A stretch of DNA of 64,000 bases from Streptomyces sp. A1136. Lineage in GTDB: Bacteria; Actinomycetota; Actinomycetes; Streptomycetales; Streptomycetaceae. The notes under the pieces are model-generated. The model was given only the letters and a program-made list of their open reading frames with translations, did not search any database and was not told the DNA's origin. The translations under genes were made by a program, and so were the position numbers. This document shows, piece after piece, positions 41,209-49,366 of this stretch (position 1 is its first letter; every line of letters begins with the position of its first letter). The stretch lies in assembly GCF_004795055.1 (NCBI RefSeq), contig NZ_SSBJ01000002.1, positions 239,280-303,279 of the forward strand. Direction: 5' to 3'.

Positions 41209-41231
41209 CACGGCTGTGACAGCGCGGTCGA

Positions 41232-41612
41232 TCAGGCCGACACCAGGTCACAGACGAAGATCAGCGTCTCGCCCGGGGCGATCACGCCGCCGCCCGCGCC
41301 ACGGTCACCGTACGCGAGGTCCGCGGGGATCGTGATCTTGCGGCGGCCGCCGACCTTCATGCCCTGGACACCCTGGTCCCAGCCCTTGATGACCTGGCCG
41401 ACACCGAGCTGGAAGTCCAGCGGGGCGCCGCGGTTCCAGGAGGCGTCGAACTCCTCGCCGGTCGAGAACGCCACACCCACGTAGTGGACCTTGACGAACG
41501 CGCCGGCCTTGGCCTCGGCGCCGTCGCCCACCCAGATGTCCTCGACCACGAGGTCGGTCGGGGCGGGGCCCTCGGGGAAGTCGATCTCGGGCTTTTCGAG
41601 CTTGTCGCTCAC
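41232..41612 (-). CDS. FKBP-type peptidyl-prolyl isomerase
   Basis: A 126-aa single-domain cytoplasmic FKBP. Active-site residues are seen in VKVHYVGVAFSTGEEFDASW, FQLGVGQVIKGWDQGVQGM and RKITIPADLAYGDRG. The GTG at 41612 is chosen because GAGGAG lies 7 nt upstream. It lies 71 bp after the tandem-FKBP lipoprotein gene, probably co-transcribed. It catalyses proline isomerisation in folding. Confidence 0.93.
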   Translation of the reverse strand: MSDKLEKPEIDFPEGPAPTDLVVEDIWVGDGAEAKAGAFVKVHYVGVAFSTGEEFDASWNRGAPLDFQLGVGQVIKGWDQGVQGMKVGGRRKITIPADLAYGDRGAGGGVIAPGETLIFVCDLVSA

Positions 41613-41683
41613 GGAACTGCTCCTCATACGAACCAACAGGGGGCGCCTCCCGGCCCGGGGGCCGGGGGAAACCGCAACCAGTC

Positions 41684-42625
41684 TTACATCACCGCGAGGA
41701 TGTCGAGGCTGAACACCAGCGTCGAATTGGCGGGGATCGTCCCCTGCTCCTTGTCACCGAACGCCTGGTCCGGCGGGATCACCAGCAGGACGCGGCTGCC
41801 GGCCTTCTTGCCGAGGATGCCGTCCTTGAGACCCTTGACCGACAGGTCGGACAGCGGCCAGGTCACCACGGTGTCGGTGGCGTACGTGCTCTCGAAGGTC
41901 TTGTCGTCCTTCCAGGTCTTGCCGTTGAACTTCACCACGACCGTGTCGGTGTCCTTCACGACCGGGCCGTCGCTTTCGAGGACGTAGTTCGAGACCAGCT
42001 TCGTCGGCGCGGCGCTGTCCTTCGGGACGGTCACGGACACTTCCTTGCCGTCCGTGTTCGTACCGATCTTCGGCAGGTCCTTGTCGTCCTGCGGCACTTC
42101 CTTGCCCGTCGCCGAGACCGGGACGCTCGCGCCCTTGACGATGTCCACCACGAACACGAGCGTGGCGTTCGGCTTGATCTTGTCGCCCGAACCCTGCGCC
42201 CCGTAACCGAGCTCCGGCGGGATCACCAGCTCGACGCGGCTGCCGACCTTCTGCCCCTGCAGACCCTGGTCCCAGCCCTTGATGACCATGCCGGCGCCGA
42301 GGGTCACGTCGAAGGTCTTGCCCTTGCTGAAACTCTCGTCGAAGGGCTCCTTGCCGTCCCACACCTGGCCGTAGTAATTGACCTGGGCGACGTCCTTGGC
42401 CTTCAGCGCCGGCCCCTTGCCCTCGCTGATGACCTCCACCTTCAACTGCTTCGGCGGGTCGCCCTTCCCCTTCGACAGGGTCGGCTTCTCCCCGAACTTG
42501 GCGCCCTTCGTGATCGCGGGCACCCCGTTCTTCATCTGGGCGGAGTCGGAGCCGCTGTCGTCACCGCAGGCTGCCGTCGTCAGCAGCAGAAGGGGTACGA
42601 CCAGCAGGCCGGCAAGTCGGCGCAC
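41684..42625 (-). CDS. Lipoprotein with two FKBP domains
   Basis: 313 aa. A type II signal peptide ends in the lipobox LTTAAC-GDD, so the protein is anchored outside the membrane. FKBP domain 1 (about 62-165) has VNYYGQVWDGKEPFDESF and VIKGWDQGLQGQKVGSRVELVIPPELGYG. FKBP domain 2 (about 205-313) is more divergent (VVVKFNGKTWKD, VKGLKDGILGKKAGSRVLLVIPPDQAFGD) and has lost some active-site aromatics (WDQG is replaced by LKDG). It probably assists folding of secreted proteins. Confidence 0.92.
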   Translation of the reverse strand: MRRLAGLLVVPLLLLTTAACGDDSGSDSAQMKNGVPAITKGAKFGEKPTLSKGKGDPPKQLKVEVISEGKGPALKAKDVAQVNYYGQVWDGKEPFDESFSKGKTFDVTLGAGMVIKGWDQGLQGQKVGSRVELVIPPELGYGAQGSGDKIKPNATLVFVVDIVKGASVPVSATGKEVPQDDKDLPKIGTNTDGKEVSVTVPKDSAAPTKLVSNYVLESDGPVVKDTDTVVVKFNGKTWKDDKTFESTYATDTVVTWPLSDLSVKGLKDGILGKKAGSRVLLVIPPDQAFGDKEQGTIPANSTLVFSLDILAVM

Positions 42626-42680
42626 GTGTTCCTCAGATCTCAGACGGCATCGCGGTCGCCCGCCACTCTAAGGCGTGGAC

Positions 42681-42709
42681 GGGCCCCGTACGAGATACGT
42701 ACGGGGCCC
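42681..42709 (-). terminator. Terminator of pafA
   Basis: GGGCCCCGTACG and its exact complement with an AGATA loop, a 12-bp perfect stem 49 bp past the pafA stop. Confidence 0.75.
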
Positions 42710-42757
42710 CGGCCGAGATCAGTGGGATGTCACACTTTGCCGCCACCCACCGGCACG

Positions 42758-44119
42758 CTACATACCGGCGATCAGCTTCTCCACCCGATCGTCCACCGAA
42801 CGGAAGGGGTCCTTGCACAGCACCGTGCGCTGCGCCTGGTCGTTCAGCTTCAGGTGCACCCAGTCGACGGTGAAGTCCCGCCGCTGCTCCTGCGCCCGGC
42901 GGATGAAGTCGCCGCGCAGCCTGGCCCTCGTCGTCTGCGGGGGCACCGACTTGCCCTCGAAGATCTTGAGGTCGTTGCAGATCCGGGCCGCCTGCCCCTT
43001 GCGCTCCAACAGGTAGTACAGCCCGCGCCGGCGGTGGATGTCGTGGTAGGCGAGGTCTATCTGGGCGACCCGCGGGTTGGACATCGTCATGTTGTGCTTG
43101 CCCCGGTACCGCTCGATCAGCTGGTACTTCATGACCCAGTCGATCTCGGTCCCGATCCGGTCCAGGTCCTCCGCCTCGATCGCGTCGAGAGTACGGCCCC
43201 ACAGCTCCAGCACCTGCTCCACGACACCCGTGCGGATGCCCCGGCGCTCGGCGAAGTCCAAGGCCTTGTCGTAGTACTCGCGCTGGATCTCCAACGCGGA
43301 GGCCTCGCGCCCACTGGCGAGCCGCACCTTGCGCTGACCGGTGATGTCGTGGCTGACCTCACGGATCGCCCGGATCGGGTTCTCCAGGGTCAGGTCCCGC
43401 ATCACGGTCCCCGCCTCGATCATCCGCAGCACGAGGTCCGTGGCCCCCACCTTGAGCAGCATGGTCGTCTCGGACATGTTGGAGTCCCCGACGATCACGT
43501 GCAGCCGGCGGTACCGCTCCGCGTCCGCGTGCGGCTCGTCCCGCGTGTTGATGATCGGCCGCGACCGGGTCGTGGCCGAGCTGACGCCCTCCCAGATGTG
43601 CTCGGCGCGCTGACTCACGCAGTAGACCGCGCCCCGGGGCGTCTGGAGGACCTTGCCCGCACCACAGATCAGCTGGCGCGTGACCAGGAACGGAATGAGG
43701 ATGTCCGCCAGGCGGGAGAATTCACCGTGCCGGGCCACCAGGTAGTTCTCGTGGCAGCCGTACGAATTGCCCGCCGAGTCGGTGTTGTTCTTGAAGAGAT
43801 AGACGTCGCCCGCGATCCCCTCCTCGTGCAGGCGACGTTCGGCATCGACGAGCAGGCCTTCGAGAATGCGCTCGCCGGCCTTGTCGTGAGTGACCAGCTC
43901 GGTCAGATTGTCGCATTCGGGTGTTGCGTATTCCGGATGCGAACCCACGTCGAGGTAGAGGCGGGCGCCGTTCCGCAGGAAGACATTGCTGCTGCGGCCC
44001 CATGACACGACACGGCGGAAGAGGTAGCGCGCCACTTCGTCAGGTGACAGTCGGCGCTGTCCCCTGAACGTGCACGTGACGCCGTACTCGTTCTCCAGCC
44101 CGAAAATGCGGCGGTCCAT
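42758..44119 (-). CDS. pafA: Pup-protein ligase PafA
   Basis: 453 aa. It joins the C-terminal Glu of Pup to lysines of target proteins using ATP. The GS-like fold starts [14 protein letters not shown], with the metal/ATP-binding acidic residues there and in [38 protein letters not shown] and [31 protein letters not shown] are shared with Dop. It is separated from the pup-dop-arc part by prcBA and a LacI/MFS pair. Confidence 0.97.
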   Translation of the reverse strand: MDRRIFGLENEYGVTCTFRGQRRLSPDEVARYLFRRVVSWGRSSNVFLRNGARLYLDVGSHPEYATPECDNLTELVTHDKAGERILEGLLVDAERRLHEEGIAGDVYLFKNNTDSAGNSYGCHENYLVARHGEFSRLADILIPFLVTRQLICGAGKVLQTPRGAVYCVSQRAEHIWEGVSSATTRSRPIINTRDEPHADAERYRRLHVIVGDSNMSETTMLLKVGATDLVLRMIEAGTVMRDLTLENPIRAIREVSHDITGQRKVRLASGREASALEIQREYYDKALDFAERRGIRTGVVEQVLELWGRTLDAIEAEDLDRIGTEIDWVMKYQLIERYRGKHNMTMSNPRVAQIDLAYHDIHRRRGLYYLLERKGQAARICNDLKIFEGKSVPPQTTRARLRGDFIRRAQEQRRDFTVDWVHLKLNDQAQRTVLCKDPFRSVDDRVEKLIAGM

Positions 44120-44177
44120 GACTGAACATTACGCCTCCTGCCCTGTTCTGAAACCGGGTTCGAGAGCGGGGTTCCGA

Positions 44178-45464
44178 TCAGTTTCCCGCGAAGGGCTCCG
44201 ACACGCCGTCCGCACGGGCCGCGCCGGCCTGCCCCGGGACCTGCCCCACTCCGTCGGCGACCGCCCCCGCCGGCGCCCGGCCGGGCCCGACCGACGCCAA
44301 CACCCGCTGAGTGGCCATCAGTACCAGCAGCGCCGCGCCCCCCGCGACGCTCGCCACACCGAAACCGGCAGCCGTGCCGCCCAGTTCCACCGCCGGACCG
44401 GCCGCCGCCGTCCCGATCGCCGCCCCTACCCCGAAGAAGGTCACCAACCAGGAGAACGCCTCCGTCACCGTCCCCGCCGGGGCGTGCCGGTCCACAACGA
44501 TGAACGCACAGGCGATCGCGGGCGCCAGGAACACCCCCGCCAACGCCGTCAGCGCCGTCATCGCCACCGCCCCCGGCACCAGCGTCAACGGCAGGTAACA
44601 CACCGCCAGCAACGCCACCAACAGCCGCAGCCGCCGCTCCGGCGCCCCGGTCCACCGCCGGGCCCCGTACAGCACCCCACCGACCAGCGCGCCCAACCCC
44701 AGAGCCGCCATCAACCGGCCGTAGACCGCCTGACCACCATGACCGTCCGCGTACGCCACGCCCGCCACCGTGATCGACCCCAGCGCCGTACCCACGAAGA
44801 AGAACGCGCCCAACAGCGCCAGCAGACCACGCGAACGCAGGGCGCCCAGCCAATGGGCCTCACGCGGCGCCGAACGCCACGCCCGCGAGGGCTCCGACAC
44901 CACCACCGACAGCGCGCCCAACACCCCGATGGCGTTCAGCAGCACCAGCGCGACCGCCGGGTCCCACAGCGACACAAACAACGTCACCAGCAGCGGGCCG
45001 ACCGTGAACATGACCTCCTGCGCCACCGCGTCCATCGCGTACGCGGCGTGCACCCGCTCCTCCCTGCCGCCCAGTACCGAAGGCCACAGCGCCCGCAGAC
45101 CCCCCTCCAGCGGCGGCGTGAACAACCCCGCCACCACCACAGCCGCGAACGCCACGGCCACGGACCCCGTCCCCGCGAGCGCCAGCCACACCATGCCCAG
45201 CGCCGAGACCACGGCCGCCGGCAACTGCACCCGCGGCTGCCCGTACATGTCCACGGCCCGGCCCAACAACGGCTGCCCCACCGCGTTCGCCACCCCGTAC
45301 ACGGCCGCCAACGCCCCCGCGAGGCTGTAGCCGCCACCCTCCGCCCGGGTGAACAGCACGATCGCGATCGGCGCGGTCGCGTTCGGCAGTCGCCCTATGA
45401 GCGTCCCCGCCAGCAGCCTCGCGGCATGCCGGGTTCTGAGCAGCTCCGCATAACCCGCGGCCAT
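44178..45464 (-). CDS. MFS transporter
   Basis: A 428-aa membrane protein with about 12 helices of the major facilitator superfamily. RLLAGTLIGRLPNATAPIAIVLF opens helix 1, with the loop LLGRAVDMYGQPRVQ after helix 2. The substrate is not evident. It is divergent from a LacI regulator with two palindromes between, so it is probably induced by that regulator's ligand, perhaps a sugar or nucleoside. ATG at 45464. Confidence 0.87.
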   Translation of the reverse strand: MAAGYAELLRTRHAARLLAGTLIGRLPNATAPIAIVLFTRAEGGGYSLAGALAAVYGVANAVGQPLLGRAVDMYGQPRVQLPAAVVSALGMVWLALAGTGSVAVAFAAVVVAGLFTPPLEGGLRALWPSVLGGREERVHAAYAMDAVAQEVMFTVGPLLVTLFVSLWDPAVALVLLNAIGVLGALSVVVSEPSRAWRSAPREAHWLGALRSRGLLALLGAFFFVGTALGSITVAGVAYADGHGGQAVYGRLMAALGLGALVGGVLYGARRWTGAPERRLRLLVALLAVCYLPLTLVPGAVAMTALTALAGVFLAPAIACAFIVVDRHAPAGTVTEAFSWLVTFFGVGAAIGTAAAGPAVELGGTAAGFGVASVAGGAALLVLMATQRVLASVGPGRAPAGAVADGVGQVPGQAGAARADGVSEPFAGN

Positions 45465-45499
45465 GTCCCGCCCCTTTCCGCCCGGAACAAGCCGGAGTA

Positions 45500-45528
45500 A
45501 TACGTATAACGTGACTCGCCATACGTAC
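45500..45528. promoter_or_regulatory. Paired TACGTA palindromes (candidate LacI operators)
   Basis: ATACGTAT at 45500-45507 (perfect) and ATACGTAC at 45521-45528, both centred on CG as LacI-family operators usually are, with centres exactly 21 bp apart (two helical turns). They lie between the divergent MFS and LacI genes. Confidence 0.55.
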
Positions 45529-45612
45529 CATGGCCACAACCCGCCAGTCCAGACGACCCCCCACCCCGACCCACCCCCACACCCCCGTGACCTCGGAAAA
45601 CAGGAGCCCCGC

Positions 45613-46611
45613 GTGACGAGACCCACCAGCCGGGACGTCGCCACCGCCGCCGGGGTCTCCCAAGCCACCGTCTCCCTGGTCCTCGGCGACAAATGGCGCG
45701 GCCGCGTCTCCGAACGCACCGCCGCCCTCGTCCGCGAAACCGCCGCGCACATCGGTTACCGCCCCAACCTCGCCGCCCGCAACCTCCGCCTCGGCAGCAC
45801 GCGCACCGCCCTCCTCGTCGTCCCCGCCCTCACCAACGAGTTCTTCGCCCGCGTCTACACCGGCGCCGCCCAGGTCGCCGCCGAACACGGCTTCGGCGTC
45901 GTCCTCTACCCCTCCCCCGACGGCACCGGCCCCGCCCGCGACCCCTTCGCCTCCGCCCGCGCCGCCCTCGACGGGGTCATCGCCTCCTCCATGGCCGCCG
46001 ACGCCCTCGACGCCATCGGCGGCAAGGGCCTCCCCCTCGTCATGCTCGACAGCGACCCCGCCTCACACACCGCCGCCGCCCACGTCAACCTCGCCATGGC
46101 CGACGGCATGCGCCAAACCGCCGAGCACCTCCTCGCCCTCGGCCACCGCCGCTTCCTCCACCTCGCCTCCGCCGTCGACTCCTGGACCTTCCACATCCGC
46201 GACCGCGCCCTCGCCGCCCTCATCCACGCCCCCGCCGAGCTGCGCACCGTCCGCGCCCCCCTCACCGTCACCGGCGCCCGCACCGCCCTCGAAGCCGCCC
46301 TCACCGGCCCCGGCCCCCGTCCCACCGCCGTCGTCTGCGACGACGACATCCTCGCCGCCGGCGCCTGCAAGGCCGCCCGCCGCCTCGGCCTGCGCGTCCC
46401 CGACGACCTCTCCGTCACCGGCTTCGACGACCTGGCCCTCGCCACCGCCGTCGAACCCGAACTCACCACCGTCCGCCTGCCCGCCGAACGCGTCGGCCGC
46501 CAGGGCATGGCCGCCCTACTGGCCGTCCTCGAAGGCACCGACTGGTCCGCCCCCGACATCCCCGTCGAACTCGTCGTCCGCGACTCCTCCGGCCCGGCCC
46601 CCACGGCCTGA
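45613..46611 (+). CDS. LacI-family transcriptional regulator
   Basis: 332 aa. HTH plus hinge: TSRDVATAAGVSQATVSLVLGDKWRGRVSERTAALVRETAAHIGYRPNLAARNLR (residues 3-57). The periplasmic-binding-protein fold follows, with DGVIASS, GHRRFLHLAS, VVCDDDILAAGACKAARRLGLRVPDDLSVTGFDD. The GTG at 45613 has AGGAG 6 nt upstream. It probably represses the divergent MFS gene and itself. Confidence 0.9.
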   Translation: MTRPTSRDVATAAGVSQATVSLVLGDKWRGRVSERTAALVRETAAHIGYRPNLAARNLRLGSTRTALLVVPALTNEFFARVYTGAAQVAAEHGFGVVLYPSPDGTGPARDPFASARAALDGVIASSMAADALDAIGGKGLPLVMLDSDPASHTAAAHVNLAMADGMRQTAEHLLALGHRRFLHLASAVDSWTFHIRDRALAALIHAPAELRTVRAPLTVTGARTALEAALTGPGPRPTAVVCDDDILAAGACKAARRLGLRVPDDLSVTGFDDLALATAVEPELTTVRLPAERVGRQGMAALLAVLEGTDWSAPDIPVELVVRDSSGPAPTA

Positions 46612-46629
46612 AGGCGCGAGAGAGCCGCA

Positions 46630-46677
46630 CACGCGAAACCCCCGGCACGCGAGAGCCCCGGCACGCGAAAAGCCCCG
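46630..46677. repeat. Three-copy 16-bp tandem repeat
   Basis: CACGCGAAACCCCCGG, CACGCGAGAGCCCCGG and CACGCGAAAAGCCCCG follow each other without gaps. They lie between the LacI and prcA stops and run into the terminator stem. Confidence 0.6.
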
Positions 46678-46704
46678 ACCCACCCTCACGGGCGGACCGG
46701 GGCT
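46671..46704 (-). terminator. Terminator of the pup-prcBA operon
   Basis: On the minus strand AGCCCCG pairs with CGGGGCT, with inner CCGCCC/GGGTGG and a GTGA loop, followed by TTTT. It lies 13 bp past the prcA stop. Confidence 0.75.
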
Positions 46705-46716
46705 CCCCGGAACGCA

Positions 46717-47481
46717 CTACTCCGCGTCGTCCTCCGGACCCTCGTCATTGGACACCGCGTCGGCCTGCGCCGCCGCCGGTACGTCCGCCTCCAACAGCCG
46801 CGCCAACTGCCGGCCCCTGATCCGCTTGAACTTCCGCTGCTGCGGCCGCGTCCGGTCCAGCACCGCGACCTCCAACCGCTCGGCCGGGATCGACTTGTCC
46901 GCGCCGTTCGCCTGACTCGACAGCGCCTGCACCGCCAACTTCAGCGCCTCGGACAGCGTCATACCGTCCTGGTGCCGCTGGTCGAGGAACGTACTGATCT
47001 GCTCGGCGTTGCCACCGACCGCGACCGAACCGTGCTCGTCCACGATCGACCCGTCATGCGGCAACCGGTAGATCTGGTCCCCCGCGGCCGTCGCACCGAC
47101 CTCGGCCACCACCAACTCCACCTCGTACGGCTTCTCGCCCGCACTGGAGAAGATGGTGCCGAGCGTCTGCGCGTACACGTTCGCCAGCCCACGGGCCGTC
47201 ACGTCATCGCGGTCGTAGGTGTACCCGCGCAGGTCCGCGTACCGCACACCACCGATCCGCAGGTTCTCGTACTCGTTGTACTTGCCGGCGGCCGCGAAGC
47301 CGATCCGGTCATAGATCTCGCTGAACTTGTGCAGCGCACGGGACGGGTTCTCGCCGACGAACACGATGCCGTCGGCGTACTGCAACACGACAAGGCTGCG
47401 ACCGCGGGCGATGCCCTTCCGGGCGTATTCCGCCCGGTCGGCCATGGCCTGCTGGGGTGACACATAGAACGGAGTCGACAC
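46717..47481 (-). CDS. prcA: 20S proteasome alpha subunit
   Basis: A 254-aa non-catalytic ring subunit that gates the chamber. The gate-forming N-terminus [28 protein letters not shown] and the [33 protein letters not shown] block are diagnostic. A charged C-terminal tail ([11 protein letters not shown]) follows. It is 45 bp downstream of prcB. Arc docks its C-terminus in pockets on this ring. Confidence 0.98.
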   Translation of the reverse strand: MSTPFYVSPQQAMADRAEYARKGIARGRSLVVLQYADGIVFVGENPSRALHKFSEIYDRIGFAAAGKYNEYENLRIGGVRYADLRGYTYDRDDVTARGLANVYAQTLGTIFSSAGEKPYEVELVVAEVGATAAGDQIYRLPHDGSIVDEHGSVAVGGNAEQISTFLDQRHQDGMTLSEALKLAVQALSSQANGADKSIPAERLEVAVLDRTRPQQRKFKRIRGRQLARLLEADVPAAAQADAVSNDEGPEDDAE

Positions 47482-47526
47482 CGGCTGTCCGTCCCTTTCT
47501 TCTGGGTCCTACGGGGCGACGGATGG

Positions 47527-48366
47527 TCAGAGCAGGGCGGCGCGCGGGCCGTCGGGCTGCTCCAGCCGACGGTTGGTGACCGTACGGGCGATTTCCTGCG
47601 ACTCGTCGTCGCTCAGCCTGCGGAAACCCTCCTCGGTGATGACGGTGACGATGGGATAGATGTGACGGTAGAGGTCCGGACCACCCGTCGCCGAGTCGTC
47701 GTCAGCGGCGTCGTACAGCGCCTGCACGACCAGCGTGGTGGCCTGCTCCTCCGTCAGGTCGGGACGGTACAGCTTCTTCATCGAGCCCTTGGCGAAGATC
47801 GAGCCCGAACCGGTCGCGGCGAACCCGTGCTCCTCCGAGCGACCGCCGGTCACGTCGTACGAGAAGATCCGCCCCTTCTCCTTGGCCTCGTCGTACCCCG
47901 CGAACAGCGGCACGACGGCCAGCCCCTGCATAGCCATCCCCAGATTGCTCCGGATCATGGTCGAGAGCCGGTTCGCCTTGCCCTCCAGGGAGAGGGTCGT
48001 CCCCTCCACCTTCTCGAAGTGCTCCAGCTCCAGCTGGAACAGCTTCACCATCTCCACGGCGAGACCCGCCGTGCCGGCGATGCCGACGGCGGAGTACTCG
48101 TCGGCCGGGAACACCTTCTCGATGTCCCGCTGCGCGATCATGTTCCCCATGGTCGCCCGCCGGTCACCGGCGAGCACGACCCCGCCGGGGAAGGTGACGG
48201 CCACGATGGTCGTCCCGTGCGGCGCCTCGACGACGCCCTCGGGCAGCTTCCGGTTGCCCGGCAGCATCTCGGGCGAGTGCGCCCCCAGGAAGTCCATGAA
48301 GGACGAGGACCCCGGCGTCAGGAAGGCTGCCGGTAGACGCCCTGTGCTACGAGTGTTGGGTTCCAC
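47527..48366 (-). CDS. prcB: 20S proteasome beta subunit
   Basis: 279 aa with a 51-residue propeptide. Autocleavage between G51 and T52 ([13 protein letters not shown]) exposes the catalytic N-terminal Thr. The catalytic Asp/Lys region is [44 protein letters not shown] and [23 protein letters not shown] are further family blocks. The GTG start at 48366 has GGAAGGA upstream and lies inside the end of the HNH endonuclease gene (49 bp overlap, different frame). Confidence 0.98.
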   Translation of the reverse strand: MEPNTRSTGRLPAAFLTPGSSSFMDFLGAHSPEMLPGNRKLPEGVVEAPHGTTIVAVTFPGGVVLAGDRRATMGNMIAQRDIEKVFPADEYSAVGIAGTAGLAVEMVKLFQLELEHFEKVEGTTLSLEGKANRLSTMIRSNLGMAMQGLAVVPLFAGYDEAKEKGRIFSYDVTGGRSEEHGFAATGSGSIFAKGSMKKLYRPDLTEEQATTLVVQALYDAADDDSATGGPDLYRHIYPIVTVITEEGFRRLSDDESQEIARTVTNRRLEQPDGPRAALL

Positions 48367-48899
48367 AGGTTTCCTTCCACGTAAGCGGCTGCACGCCGTA
48401 TGACGTCCGGCCGATCCTTGAACTGCCCCAGTGCGGCGTTACAGCTGAAGCACAGTACGCCTCGGACCTTACCCGTCTGATGATCGTGATCAACGTGCTC
48501 CGCAGGAGCCTCTTGGCAGATCCCGCAGAGGCCCCCTTGCGCTGCGATCATCAGGTCGCGCTCCTCCTCGGTGATGCCGTGGGAACGCTTGAGGTGACCC
48601 GCCCGGCCCTGGATGGCTCGGCAGGCCTTGCACCGTGTGGACAGCCCGTCCGAGGCTGTGGCGTTCTTGTGCCATTCACTGTGCCGCTTGACCTCACCGC
48701 CCTGTCGGCACAGCTTCCACCCTGCCGGAACCTCTACCTTCTCCTTGACGACTCCGCCCATCGCCGCCTGACGACGCCGGTAGTGCTGCGCCCCGTAGGA
48801 CGCTACGCACTCCCGGCAACGCGGTTGCAAGCCATCCCCGCGATTGCGGTCTGAGGCGAACCGCTTAACGGCACGTCCCGGCCGCAGCCGCGGCACCAC
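48318..48899 (-). CDS. HNH endonuclease VII-like protein, N-terminus probably frameshifted
   Basis: 193 aa as read from GTG at 48899. The C-terminal half is an intact endonuclease VII module: [42 protein letters not shown], then [24 protein letters not shown]. Before it are two zinc-ribbon-like repeats ending in [10 protein letters not shown] and [10 protein letters not shown]. The first lacks its leading Cys pair in this frame; the next frame encodes [11 protein letters not shown] at the right place, so one base seems lost near 48867. In repeat 2 CxxC has become CRQG. Codons use A/T third bases far more than neighbours do. It overlaps prcB by 49 bp. Activity is uncertain. Confidence 0.75.
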   Translation of the reverse strand: MVPRLRPGRAVKRFASDRNRGDGLQPRCRECVASYGAQHYRRRQAAMGGVVKEKVEVPAGWKLCRQGGEVKRHSEWHKNATASDGLSTRCKACRAIQGRAGHLKRSHGITEEERDLMIAAQGGLCGICQEAPAEHVDHDHQTGKVRGVLCFSCNAALGQFKDRPDVIRRAAAYVEGNLWNPTLVAQGVYRQPS

Positions 48900-48950
48900 T
48901 TCGTTCCACTGATGCAGGTAACTCTGGCGGCTTCACCTCAGATTCGAAGG

Positions 48951-49163
48951 CTATTCGCCGCCTTTTTGTACGAAACTCCGAACGAAATCCTCAGCATTCT
49001 CCTCAAGTACATCGTCAATCTCGTCAAGTACCGAGTCGACGTCGTCGGAGAGCTTCTCCTGGCGTTCCTTGAGGTCGGTCGATTCCTCGACCGCGGCCTC
49101 CTCGACCTCCTCGGTCGAGCGCGTCGCCTTCTGCTGTCCGCCGCCGGTGTCCTTGGTCGCCAT
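48951..49163 (-). CDS. pup: Prokaryotic ubiquitin-like protein Pup
   Basis: A 70-aa, highly acidic, disordered modifier. MATKDTGGGQQKATRS leads to the helical Arc-binding part (DVDSVLDEIDDVLEENAEDFVRSFV) and the C-terminus QKGGE. The last codon before TAG is GAA, so it ends in Glu and can be ligated by PafA without prior deamidation. The ATG at 49163 is the family start. First gene of pup-HNH-prcB-prcA. Confidence 0.97.
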   Translation of the reverse strand: MATKDTGGGQQKATRSTEEVEEAAVEESTDLKERQEKLSDDVDSVLDEIDDVLEENAEDFVRSFVQKGGE

Positions 49164-49199
49164 GTCTACCTCACCCCGCTCGGTTCGCACGCTCACGTC

Positions 49200-49224
49200 G
49201 AGTGGTCCCGGACCGGGACCACTC
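49200..49224 (-). promoter_or_regulatory. Hairpin in the pup leader
   Basis: GAGTGGTCCCGG and its exact complement around one A, a 12-bp perfect stem 37 bp upstream of the pup ATG. A second dyad lies at 49241-49268 (TGTCGG-CCCT/AGGG-CCGACA with one mismatch). They could be operators or leader RNA structures. Confidence 0.5.
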
Positions 49225-49313
49225 CCAAGATCAGACCTTATGTCGGACCCTACAAGGAGGGCCCGACATTCGTCCCCGCACTTTCACAACGTCCGGGTGT
49301 TCCCATGATTCCC

Positions 49314-49336
49314 AAAACGGGGCCCTTTCAGCCCCG
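49314..49336 (-). terminator. Terminator of dop
   Basis: On the minus strand CGGGGC-TGAAAGG-GCCCCG followed by TTTT, 31 bp past the dop stop. It separates dop from the pup promoter region. Confidence 0.6.
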
Positions 49337-49366
49337 CCCGGGGTCCGGAAAGCGTTCGGCGCCCGC

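Noticed and set aside
46630..46677. CRISPR array
   Set aside because: Copies are contiguous 16-mers with no spacers and no cas genes nearby; simple tandem repeat.
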